A stretch of 14,481 nt of DNA from Pseudolysinimonas_A sp044239695 (GTDB lineage Bacteria; Actinomycetota; Actinomycetes; Actinomycetales; Microbacteriaceae), in the NCBI RefSeq assembly GCF_044239695.1, contig NZ_JBIIAW010000080.1, forward strand, positions 1 to 14,481, in the 5' to 3' direction. Below the pieces are notes generated by a model. The model ran no database searches, was not told the origin of the DNA, and worked only from the letters and a program-made list of their open reading frames with translations. The position numbers and the translations under genes are program-made. Below, piece by piece: positions 7,095 to 13,015 of the stretch; positions within the stretch are counted from its first letter, which is position 1, and each line of letters starts with the position of its first letter.

Positions 7095-7108
7095 GCCCGG
7101 TGCCGGGC
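7095..7108 (+). terminator. Small GC hairpin after era, possible weak terminator
   Basis: GCCCG and CGGGC pair across a GTGC loop, 41 bases after the era stop. There is no U-tract, and the hairpin lies only eight bases before the kinase -10 element, so it may not end transcription. It is the only obvious structure in the 74-base gap. Confidence 0.25.
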
Positions 7109-7115
7109 CGCGCCG

Positions 7116-7127
7116 TACCGTGGAGGC
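7116..7127 (+). promoter_or_regulatory. Predicted -10 element of the sensor kinase operon
   Basis: TACCGT at 7116-7121 (TAnnnT) is followed by six bases and the ATG at 7128, the same spacing as at rsmE, the ABC ATPase and leuL. A GGAGG at 7122-7126 is only one base from the ATG, too close for normal use, which favours a leaderless start. No clear -35 was found. Confidence 0.45.
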
Positions 7128-8348
7128 ATGACCGAGCAGGAACTACTCGAACGCGTCGGCGGATGGTTCTCGAAAGAGAATCTCGGCCGGGCGCTCGTGT
7201 TCGTCCGGGAGCATCGCACGGTGATCGAGATCGTCGTCGCGTCGGTGTTCTTCGTGCTCGCCTTTCCCGACCTCGCCAACCGCGGCGGCCTCCTCGGGGT
7301 CTTCGCCCTCGTGATGTTTGCCACGGCGCTCGCGCTCTACCGCATGGCTCCGCTCGCCGCTCTGGCTCTCGCGGCGATCGCGACCGTCGGCGTGCTCGGC
7401 TCGTCCTATCTCTGGTACGGCGGCAACTACCTCGTCTTCGCGCCGCTGTTCGCGGTGTTCTTCGGCACGGCGGCGTACGGCAGGCTGGCGACCCGCTGGC
7501 TGGGCCTGGTCGGCACGCTCTTCGCGGCCATCGGCATCGTCGGCGTCGCCGGTCTGCTGAGCGGCGTGCTTCCCTTCCTCCTGCTCGAAGCCACCTTCGC
7601 GCTCGCCTGGGTGGCGGGGATGCTCGTGCGGGTCAACGGCCAGCGCCGGAGCGCCGAGACCGGAGAGATCCAGGCCACCGTGAAGCTCGGCGAGGCGAAG
7701 CAGGTCGTCTCCCTCGAGCAGGAGCGCAACCGGGTCGCCCGGGACGTGCACGACATCGTCGCCCACTCGCTCGCCGTCGTGATCGCGCAGGCCGACGGCG
7801 CCCGCTACGGCGCGAAGAACGTGCCCGCCCCCGTCGTCGAGGCGCTGGAGAACATCGCGACGACGGCGCGCGGCGCGTTGACCGACGTGCGGGTGCTGCT
7901 CGGCGAGCTGCGCCACAACCAGGAGGCGGGCCCGCAGCCGGGGATGAACGACCTCGATGCGCTCGTGCGCGGCTTCCGCGACTCCGGTCTCGAGGTCGAG
8001 TGGAACAGCTACGGCTCCGCCGTCGAGCTCGTCGGCACGCCCGCCCTGGCGGTCTACCGGATCGTGCAGGAGGGTCTCACCAACGCCCTCCGTCACGGCG
8101 ACCGCGGGAAGCCCGTGGAGCTCGTCTTCGACTGGGGCAGCACCTCACTCGCCGTCATCGTGACGAACGGCATCCCGCGTGGCACCGCGGTGCCCGCGAA
8201 CACGGTGGGGCACGGCATCCCGGGAATGCGCGAGCGCGCGACCCTCGCGGGCGGCGAACTCGAGGCGAGTGACGGCACCAACGGCCGGTTCCGGGTACGG
8301 GCGACGATCCCGTTCACGCGGGAGCCCGCGGCTCCGGTCTCGGCATGA
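7128..8348 (+). CDS. Two-component sensor histidine kinase (HisKA_3, DesK/NarX-like)
   Basis: Membrane sensor kinase that autophosphorylates on His and passes phosphate to the regulator encoded just downstream. It has 406 residues. The N-terminal half (about 30-175) is a block of roughly five or six hydrophobic helices with no large extracellular domain, which suggests that the signal is sensed in or at the membrane. The HisKA_3 dimerisation helix carries ERNRVARDVHDIVAHSL with phospho-acceptor H208. The HATPase domain has its N-box Asn N319 (GLTNALRHG) and a G-box GHGIPGMRER starting at G361. The DxG-type motif reads TNGIP, with Asn for Asp, as in many actinobacterial members. The start ATG 7128 is six bases after a -10 element. 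The end overlaps the regulator gene in an ATGA. The signal is unknown; the neighbouring ABC transporter and lipoproteins suggest an envelope or antibiotic stress. Confidence 0.93.
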   Translation: MTEQELLERVGGWFSKENLGRALVFVREHRTVIEIVVASVFFVLAFPDLANRGGLLGVFALVMFATALALYRMAPLAALALAAIATVGVLGSSYLWYGGNYLVFAPLFAVFFGTAAYGRLATRWLGLVGTLFAAIGIVGVAGLLSGVLPFLLLEATFALAWVAGMLVRVNGQRRSAETGEIQATVKLGEAKQVVSLEQERNRVARDVHDIVAHSLAVVIAQADGARYGAKNVPAPVVEALENIATTARGALTDVRVLLGELRHNQEAGPQPGMNDLDALVRGFRDSGLEVEWNSYGSAVELVGTPALAVYRIVQEGLTNALRHGDRGKPVELVFDWGSTSLAVIVTNGIPRGTAVPANTVGHGIPGMRERATLAGGELEASDGTNGRFRVRATIPFTREPAAPVSA

Positions 8349-9007
8349 CGCCGAAGAAGATCCGGGTGGCTCTGGTCGACGACCAACCGCTCTTCCGTGG
8401 GGGCCTCCGCATGCTGATCGACTCGCAGGACGACCTCGAGGTCGTCGGCGAGGCGGGCGACGGCGTCGAAGCCCGGTCGATGGTTCTGACGAGCACGCCC
8501 GACGTGGTGCTCATGGACATCCGCATGCCCGTCGCCGACGGCATCCAGGCGACCGAGTGGATCGTGAAGGATGCCGGAAGCGCGGCCCCGCGGGTGCTGG
8601 TACTCACGACCTTCGACCTCGACGAGAACGCCGCGAAAGCGATCCGCGCGGGCGCGAGCGGGTTCGTGCTCAAGGACGCGGAACCGGAGTTCCTGCTCGC
8701 CGCGATCCGCACGGTGCACGCCGGCACGGCCGTCATCGCCCCGGCGGCGACGACGGAACTGTTCCAGCATTTCGGGGAGCGCGCGCCGCAGGCCGGCGAT
8801 CCCGACGAACACCTGGCCGGTCTGAGCGCGCGGGAGCGGGAGATCTTCCTCCTCGCCGCCCGGGGCCTCAGCAACTCCGAGATCGCGAAGGCCGAGTTCG
8901 TCAGCGAGGCGACCGTGAAGACCCACATCTCGCGGGTACTCGCCAAGCTCGCCCTGCGCGACCGCGTGCAGCTCGTCGTCTTCGCGTTCGAACGCCGACT
9001 GGTCTGA
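8345..9007 (+). CDS. NarL/FixJ-family response regulator (REC + LuxR-type HTH)
   Basis: DNA-binding partner of the kinase encoded immediately upstream. It has 220 residues. The receiver domain (about 5-122) has the acidic pair D12/D13, phospho-acceptor D58 in MDIRMP and conserved K110. The LuxR-type helix-turn-helix runs from L160 (LSAREREIFLLAARGLSNSE) to about 215, with the recognition-helix region EATVKTHISRVLAKL. The ATG at 8345 overlaps the kinase stop by four bases, so the two proteins are probably made in fixed ratio. The gene is followed after 13 bases by a strong hairpin. Targets are unknown. The short word GTCATCC before both the kinase and the ABC genes is a weak candidate site. 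Confidence 0.95.
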   Translation: MTPKKIRVALVDDQPLFRGGLRMLIDSQDDLEVVGEAGDGVEARSMVLTSTPDVVLMDIRMPVADGIQATEWIVKDAGSAAPRVLVLTTFDLDENAAKAIRAGASGFVLKDAEPEFLLAAIRTVHAGTAVIAPAATTELFQHFGERAPQAGDPDEHLAGLSAREREIFLLAARGLSNSEIAKAEFVSEATVKTHISRVLAKLALRDRVQLVVFAFERRLV

Positions 9008-9020
9008 GGCCACACACCGG

Positions 9021-9077
9021 CTGTTTGCCCGAAATGGCCCCTTGCGCGAGCGCGAAGGGGCCATTTCGGGCGAACAG
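9021..9077. terminator. Bidirectional terminator hairpin between converging genes
   Basis: Arms at 9021-9043 and 9055-9077 are complementary over 23 bases except for one T/C difference that still allows a G-U pair on one strand. The loop is 11 bases of alternating G and C with one A. The hairpin begins 13 bases after the regulator stop and ends 6 bases before the lipoprotein stop, so it can serve both transcripts. The outer arm contains runs that give T/A-rich ends (CTGTTT / GAACAG) but no classic U-tract. Confidence 0.8.
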
Positions 9078-9083
9078 CAAGGA

Positions 9084-9719
9084 TTACGGCACGTCGCGGA
9101 ACGCCGACTGCACGACGACGACATCCGGACCGTAGATCTCGTCGAGGTACGCCTGGATGGTGCCGTCGTCGTAGAGGACCGTCGCCCAGAGGTATCCGTT
9201 CTCGGGGAACGACTGCAGCACGGTGACCTCAGTCCAGGCGGCGAGCTCCTCCTGCACGCGCAGCAGCAGTTCCTCCGAGTTGTCGCCGGCGTTGGCCGGG
9301 TCGGCGCGCGGGTCGGGTTCGGGGCGGATGGGGTCGTACAAGGCGAGCGGAATCACCATCTCACCCCGCGTGAACGCCTCGCCGTCCCAGGTGCCGGAGA
9401 CCGCGTAGCTGCCCCAGGTGACGCCGCTCGCGGACTCCCACATCCCGTCGTCGGGCCACTCCCAGCCGACCAGTTCGGGGCCGGAGCACTGGGGAGGGTA
9501 GGACTCCATGATCGCGCCGAGGCAGAACTGCGCCTCCTCGCCGTCCTTCTGCAGGACCGTGCCCTGCCCGACGACGACTCCGGAGGCCGCGATCGGGTTC
9601 GGCTGGCCCCCGCCGGGCACGACATCTCCACCGGCTCCGGGATCGGCCGGGGTGGCGCAGGCAGCGAGGAGCAGGACGGCGGGAACGGCCGCGAGCATCA
9701 GGGCGCGGGGGACTCTCAT
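9084..9719 (-). CDS. Putative secreted lipoprotein, actinobacterial family of unknown function
   Basis: A 211-residue protein with a clear lipoprotein signal: basic MRVPR, a hydrophobic stretch, and lipobox LAAC with C21 as the lipidation site. A Gly/Pro/Asp-rich linker leads to the mature domain at about residue 46. That domain carries a characteristic block QFCLGAIMESYPPQCSGP with C66 and C78, which may form a disulphide, followed by GVTWG and SGTWDGE motifs. I recognise this block from unannotated actinobacterial lipoproteins but know no function. The C-terminal 80 residues contain a helix around 150-170 and two hydrophobic strands. The ATG at 9719 was chosen for the signal peptide. On its strand GAGACT lies six bases before the ATG, a poor match to the -10 consensus. 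It converges on the response regulator and diverges from the ABC operon. Confidence 0.85.
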   Translation of the reverse strand: MRVPRALMLAAVPAVLLLAACATPADPGAGGDVVPGGGQPNPIAASGVVVGQGTVLQKDGEEAQFCLGAIMESYPPQCSGPELVGWEWPDDGMWESASGVTWGSYAVSGTWDGEAFTRGEMVIPLALYDPIRPEPDPRADPANAGDNSEELLLRVQEELAAWTEVTVLQSFPENGYLWATVLYDDGTIQAYLDEIYGPDVVVVQSAFRDVP

Positions 9720-9795
9720 GCGTCAAGTCTCGCCACGGTGCGACCCCGTCACCAGCCAACGTTTCGCACGCGTCGGGCGTCAGGTGGAGGCCGTG

Positions 9796-9825
9796 GTCAT
9801 CCGCTCGTCGCACCCGCGTCATCCC
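9796..9825. promoter_or_regulatory. Direct repeat GTCATCC upstream of the ABC operon (possible operator)
   Basis: GTCATCC occurs at 9796-9802 and 9818-9824, 22 bases apart or about two helical turns. Both lie just upstream of the -35 position expected for the ABC ATPase promoter. The second copy, extended to GTCATCCC, recurs on the opposite strand at 7064-7071 upstream of the kinase gene. This would fit binding by the neighbouring NarL-type regulator. The word is short and also occurs inside dnaJ near 809, so this remains a guess. Confidence 0.2.
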
Positions 9826-9856
9826 GCAGCCCGACGCCGCGCGGTCAGCGGATTCG

Positions 9857-9868
9857 TAGCGTCGAGAC
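9857..9868 (+). promoter_or_regulatory. Predicted -10 element of the ABC ATPase-permease operon (leaderless)
   Basis: TAGCGT at 9857-9862 is followed by CGAGAC and the ATG at 9869. The rsmE start region has the same -10 hexamer, the same six-base spacing and four of six identical spacer bases. There is no ribosome-binding site near the ATG. Confidence 0.55.
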
Positions 9869-10615
9869 ATGACCGAAAATCTGGCCGCCCGCGTGCGGAC
9901 CCTGACCAAGACCTACGGCAGCCGATCCGCCGAAGTGCAGGCACTGCGCGACGTCGACCTCGATATCCGCCGCGGGGAGTTCACCGCGATCATGGGGCCG
10001 TCGGGCTCCGGCAAGTCGACCCTCATGCACATCATGGCCGGGCTCGACGCGCCCACCTCGGGCGAGGTCTGGCTGGGCCAAGCCGAGATCGGTCGGATGC
10101 CGGACGCCCAGCTCACGCTCGTGCGACGTCGTCGCGTCGGCTTCGTCTTCCAGTCGTTCAACCTCGTGCCGACCCTCGATGTGCGCGGCAACCTGCTGCT
10201 GCCGTTCGAACTCGACGGCCGCCGCCCCGACGTGCAGGAGGCCGCGCGACTGGAGTCGCTCATCGACTCGCTCGGACTGCGTGACCGCCTCACGCACCGG
10301 CCGCACCAACTCTCGGGCGGCCAGCAGCAGCGGGTCGCGATCGCCCGCGCGCTCGTCACGACGCCCGAGGTCGTCTTCGCCGACGAGCCGACCGGCAACC
10401 TCGACTCGAAGACCGGCCGCGACGTGCTCGGGCTGCTGCGGGATGCCGCCACCCGCCACGGTCAGACGATCGTGATGGTGACGCACGATCCGATCGCGGC
10501 GAGCCACGCCGACCGGGTCGTCGTGCTCGGTGACGGTCGCATCGTCGCGGATCGCCCGCGGTCGAGCGCGGGGGAGATCTCGGCGTTCATGCTGTCGCTC
10601 GAGGTGCCGTCATGA
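9869..10615 (+). CDS. ABC transporter ATP-binding protein (MacB/LolD/FtsE-like)
   Basis: Cytoplasmic ATPase that drives the FtsX-type permease encoded next. It has 248 residues with all nucleotide-binding motifs: Walker A GPSGSGKST at 43-51, Q-loop Q95 (FQSFNLVPTL), signature LSGGQQQRVAIARAL from 148, Walker B with D172 and E173 in FADEPTGNLD, and switch H206 in MVTHD. The signature and the PTGNLD form place it in the MacB/LolD/BceA-like class, whose members power mechanotransmission or antimicrobial-peptide export rather than bulk import. The start ATG lies directly after a leaderless-type promoter. The stop overlaps the permease ATG by four bases. The nearby two-component system resembles the arrangement of peptide-sensing ABC modules, but a lipoprotein gene and a terminator separate them, so the link is an inference. 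Confidence 0.95.
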   Translation: MTENLAARVRTLTKTYGSRSAEVQALRDVDLDIRRGEFTAIMGPSGSGKSTLMHIMAGLDAPTSGEVWLGQAEIGRMPDAQLTLVRRRRVGFVFQSFNLVPTLDVRGNLLLPFELDGRRPDVQEAARLESLIDSLGLRDRLTHRPHQLSGGQQQRVAIARALVTTPEVVFADEPTGNLDSKTGRDVLGLLRDAATRHGQTIVMVTHDPIAASHADRVVVLGDGRIVADRPRSSAGEISAFMLSLEVPS

Positions 10616-12000
10616 CCGCCCTGAAGGGACACGGCGCGAGCATCCTCGTCGCCGCGCTCGGCTCGGCGTTCGGCGTCGCGCTGCTGCAGATCACGGGAGC
10701 GCTCACCGCGGTCATCGAGCAGGACGACGTCACCGGTTCGAGCACCACGGTCGCGCTCATGCTGCGGGTGCTCGCGTTCGTGTTCATCGTGATCTCCGTG
10801 TACGTGGCCGCCGTCGTCACCGCGAACACCTTCTCGACGATCGTCGCGGGTCGGGTGCGCAGCATCGCGCTGCTGCGCCTGCTGGGGTCGTCGGCGCGGA
10901 GGGAACGCGGCCGGATCTCCTGGGAAGGACTCGTCGTCGGCATCCTCGGGTCCTTCGTCGGCGGGCTCGTCGGAACCGGGGTCGCCGTCGCGACCGAGCG
11001 CATCGCGGTCGCCGCCGACGCCATCCCCGACGCGGGCTACACGTTCACCGACCCGGTGATCCTGATCCCCGTCGTCGGCGTCGTGCTCACCACCTGGGCG
11101 GCGTCCTGGGTCGGCTCGCGACGGGTCACGACGGTCACGCCGCTCGAGGCGCTCGGCCGCAGCGAAGAGCTGAGCCGCGAGGAGACCCTCAACCGCTCCG
11201 GCCGCAACCGCACCGCGCTCGTGCTCGTCATCGTCGGGTTCGCGCTGCTCGGGTTGGGGGTCGTCGCCGGTCTCGTGAACCCGGCCGCCATCCTCATCGG
11301 ACTGGTCGGCGGCATCCTCTCGTTCACCGGGATCGTGCTCGGCGCGGATGTCGTCATGCCCCCCGTGCTGCGCCTCGCGGGTCGGCTGTCGGGACGGAGC
11401 GCGCCGGCGCGGCTCGCGGCGGAAAACGCCGTCCGGCATCCGCAACGCAGCTCCCGCGCGACGATCGGGCTCGTCATCGGGGTCACCCTCGTGACGATGT
11501 TCGCCGTGGCGATGGCCGGCTTCGAGACCTCCATCCGGGTCGCGCAGTCCCAGAACCCCGACGTCTACCAGGGCGTCGATCCGGTGCTGACCGCGACGAC
11601 CGCCGTCTTCTCGGTGCTCGTCGGGTTCAGCGGGCTCATCGCCGCGGTCGGGCTCGTCAACAACCTGTCGCTCAGCGTGCTGCAGCGCCGCCGCGAACTC
11701 GGTCTGCTGCGCGCCCTCGGGTTCACGGTGGCGCAGGTGCGCCGCATGGTGCTCGCCGAGAGCGCGCAGCTGACGTTCTCCGCCGTCGTGCTCGGACTCC
11801 TGCTCGGTGCCTTCTACGGCTGGGCCGGGGCGCAGTCCCTGCTCGGAACGGCGACCGAGGGGATCGTGATCCCCGGGATGCCGTGGGTCGCGATCGGCGC
11901 CGTCGTGCTGGCGGGGGCGGCGATCACCGCGATCGCGTCCTGGGCTCCGGCACGATCCGCGGTGCGGGTCTCGCCCGTCGAGGCGCTCGCCGTCGACTGA
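10612..12000 (+). CDS. FtsX-like ABC transporter permease
   Basis: Membrane partner of the preceding ATPase. The 462 residues form two FtsX-type halves with about eight membrane helices in all. The first half has TM1 at about 8-33, then only some 15 residues before TM2 at about 48-72, and further helices near 105-130 and 145-165. The second half has helices near 200-220, 225-250, 290-310 and 325-350, and C-terminal helices. Each half has the cytoplasmic motif before an FtsX helix (RVRSIALLRLLGSS near 82, RRRELGLLRALGFT near 361) and ends in a TPLEAL/SPVEAL box (near 178 and near the C-terminus). The large extracytoplasmic domain typical of MacB or FtsX is missing. The last codons and the TGA stop fall inside an 18-base tandem repeat. 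The substrate is unknown. Confidence 0.93.
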   Translation: MTALKGHGASILVAALGSAFGVALLQITGALTAVIEQDDVTGSSTTVALMLRVLAFVFIVISVYVAAVVTANTFSTIVAGRVRSIALLRLLGSSARRERGRISWEGLVVGILGSFVGGLVGTGVAVATERIAVAADAIPDAGYTFTDPVILIPVVGVVLTTWAASWVGSRRVTTVTPLEALGRSEELSREETLNRSGRNRTALVLVIVGFALLGLGVVAGLVNPAAILIGLVGGILSFTGIVLGADVVMPPVLRLAGRLSGRSAPARLAAENAVRHPQRSSRATIGLVIGVTLVTMFAVAMAGFETSIRVAQSQNPDVYQGVDPVLTATTAVFSVLVGFSGLIAAVGLVNNLSLSVLQRRRELGLLRALGFTVAQVRRMVLAESAQLTFSAVVLGLLLGAFYGWAGAQSLLGTATEGIVIPGMPWVAIGAVVLAGAAITAIASWAPARSAVRVSPVEALAVD

Positions 12001-12032
12001 GCCGGTCGAAACGACTGAGCCGGTCGAAACGA
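11994..12032 (+). repeat. Tandem 18-base repeat at the permease stop (CTGAGCCGGTCGAAACGA type)
   Basis: Two full periods of 18 bases: CGACTGAGCCGGTCGAAACG recurs starting at 11994 and at 12012. The first copy covers the last two permease codons and supplies its TGA stop. The core TGAGCC-G-GTCGAAAC resembles the TTGAG...TCGAAACC ends of the repeats at 1362-1511 and intergenic repeats I recall from related genomes. It lies directly before the terminator hairpin. Confidence 0.75.
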
Positions 12033-12068
12033 GAGCGGGGCGCCCGGAATCCCGGACGCCCCGCCTCG
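12030..12068. terminator. Bidirectional terminator hairpin between permease and lipoprotein genes
   Basis: CGAG-(A)-GCGGGGCG at 12030-12042 pairs with CGCCCCGC-CTCG at 12057-12068, with one bulged A. Inside, after one mismatch, CCGG pairs with CCGG around an AATC loop. The hairpin lies 29 bases after the permease stop and 8 bases before the stop of the converging lipoprotein gene. There is no strong U-tract. Confidence 0.75.
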
Positions 12069-12076
12069 TCGGTGGA

Positions 12077-12802
12077 TCAGTTCTTGTCGGCCCCGGCCGC
12101 GCGGCCGATCGACGTGTCGAACGATCCGGTGATCGCCGAGTACACGGTGTTCACGTCGTAGGCGGAGGTGATCTGACCGCGGACGAAGACGACCTGCGTG
12201 CCGTCGAGGCTCGCGGCGGTGATCGCGAAGCCGACGGTGCCGTCGATTCCGCACTCCTCGTAGAGCGACTCGTACCCGACGAAGAACCCGTCGTCGTACC
12301 GCTGCGCGTCGGCGGTCATCGTGCCGCACTCCGCGTAGGCAGCCGAGACGCTCTCCAGCAGGCCGAGCAGCTGGGCGTCGAGGGTGGCCTCGTCGACGCC
12401 GCTGATCGACGTCGCCCCGACCTCGACTCCGGCGACGCTCCAGCTCTCGAGATAGCCGTCGAGGTCTTCCGCGGCGGCCACGAACGCCCAGTCCTGGCCG
12501 GCGTCGGTCGTGAAGCCTTCGCCGGTGACATCCGACCAGTCTTCGGGAACGGCGACCTTCACGACGCCGAGGTCGTCGTACACCGAGACGAAGCCGTCCT
12601 CCGACGGGGCGCTGGTCTCGACCGGGATGCTGGTCTCGATCGGAACCGGGGTGTCGCCGCCGATCGAACCGAAGTCGGGTTCCGGCTTCGGGGTCTCGGT
12701 GACGACGGGGACGGGGGGTGCGAAGCAGCCGCTGAGCAGCAGAGCGGAGCCGAGCACCGCGGCGCCGAGCGCCGTGCGGAGCAGAGGAGTGGAACGGGAC
12801 AC
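12077..12802 (-). CDS. Putative secreted lipoprotein with C-terminal conserved domain of unknown function
   Basis: With the start chosen here the protein has 241 residues: a type II signal peptide (SRSTPLLRTALGAAVLGSA) and lipobox LSGC with C26. A Pro/Thr/Glu-rich linker (about 27-75) would span the cell wall. A domain of about 160 residues follows; its opening VKVAVPEDWSDV and its Cys-containing segments (AECGTM, EECGIDG) resemble domains seen in other actinobacterial envelope proteins, including tails of secreted trypsin-like proteases. I know no activity for it. The GTG at 12802 was chosen because GGAGG lies five bases before it. In-frame ATGs at 12814 and 12847 also exist but have no ribosome-binding site, and the longest form starts with a segment unlike a signal peptide. 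It converges on the permease gene and diverges from leuA. Confidence 0.82.
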   Translation of the reverse strand: MSRSTPLLRTALGAAVLGSALLLSGCFAPPVPVVTETPKPEPDFGSIGGDTPVPIETSIPVETSAPSEDGFVSVYDDLGVVKVAVPEDWSDVTGEGFTTDAGQDWAFVAAAEDLDGYLESWSVAGVEVGATSISGVDEATLDAQLLGLLESVSAAYAECGTMTADAQRYDDGFFVGYESLYEECGIDGTVGFAITAASLDGTQVVFVRGQITSAYDVNTVYSAITGSFDTSIGRAAGADKN

Positions 12803-12858
12803 GGTTGCCTCCATGATCCAAGGGAAGCTCGGATGCATTCCCCGCATCCGAACGCCTC

Positions 12859-12864
12859 ACTGTA
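12859..12864 (-). promoter_or_regulatory. Possible -10 element of the lipoprotein gene, divergent from leuA
   Basis: TACAGT on the minus strand (12864 to 12859) fits TAnnnT. Transcription from it would start near 12852 and give a leader of about 50 bases before the GTG at 12802. It lies about 24 bases from the oppositely directed leuL -10, so the two promoters may interfere. No -35 was identified. Confidence 0.3.
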
Positions 12865-12887
12865 GTGGGCGGCACCCGCGTCGGTGG

Positions 12888-12899
12888 TAACGTTATTCC
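12888..12899 (+). promoter_or_regulatory. Predicted -10 element of the leuL-leuA transcript
   Basis: TAACGT at 12888-12893 is followed by six bases (TATTCC) and the GTG of the leader peptide at 12900. The spacing is identical to that at rsmE, the kinase and the ABC ATPase. The leuA transcript would thus begin at or next to the leader-peptide start codon, about 115 bases before leuA. Confidence 0.55.
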
Positions 12900-12944
12900 G
12901 TGCGTTTCGGCCTCCTCCTTCTTAGCCGCCGCGACGAGGTCTAA
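12900..12944 (+). CDS. leuL: leuA leader peptide with four consecutive leucine codons
   Basis: A 14-codon reading frame, MRFGLLLLSRRDEV, starting at GTG 12900 and ending at TAA 12942-12944. Codons 5-8 are CTC CTC CTT CTT, a leucine run directly upstream of a leucine biosynthesis gene. The frame begins six bases after a -10 element, so it is probably translated from the very 5' end of the mRNA without a ribosome-binding site. The stop codon lies in the loop of the following hairpin. Scarcity of charged leucyl-tRNA would stall the ribosome on the Leu run. It would then cover the left arm of the hairpin, which starts only six bases after the last Leu codon. Short Leu-rich leaders before leuA are known in actinobacteria. 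The peptide itself needs no function. Confidence 0.8.
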   Translation: MRFGLLLLSRRDEV

Positions 12945-12970
12945 CTCTTAGCCTCCCTCGTCGCGGAGTT
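12929..12970 (+). promoter_or_regulatory. LEU-element-like hairpin/pseudoknot controlling leuA
   Basis: A perfect 11-bp stem pairs CCGCGACGAGG (12929-12939) with CCTCGTCGCGG (12956-12966) around a 16-base loop that holds the leader-peptide stop codon. Loop bases AACTC (12943-12947) can also pair with GAGTT (12966-12970) directly after the stem, which gives an H-type pseudoknot. A conserved pseudoknot called the LEU element has been described upstream of leuA in many actinobacteria, and position and context fit. An alternative pairing of CGACGA (12932-12937) with TCGTCG (12971-12976) could compete. There is no U-tract, so control may act on leuA translation rather than termination. Confidence 0.65.
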
Positions 12971-13015
12971 TCGTCGTCGGCTGATCACGACAAGCGACTT
13001 GAAGGAAGCACCACC

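Noticed and set aside
10530..12161. A 543-codon + strand frame overlapping the permease.
   Set aside because: It is extremely Arg-rich, while the permease frame has membrane helices, FtsX motifs and an ATGA overlap with its ATPase.
12803..12847. Longer starts (ATG 12847 or 12814) for the second lipoprotein gene.
   Set aside because: They add a segment unlike a signal peptide and lack a ribosome-binding site; GTG 12802 has GGAGG at good distance. ATG 12814 cannot be excluded.
11814..12875. A 353-codon minus-strand frame covering the permease end, the terminator and the lipoprotein gene.
   Set aside because: It is Arg-rich low-complexity sequence that reads through a strong hairpin and overlaps the lipoprotein gene in the wrong frame.
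12845..13015. T-box riboswitch before leuA.
   Set aside because: No T-box consensus or long terminator structure is visible, and the Leu-codon leader explains the region better.
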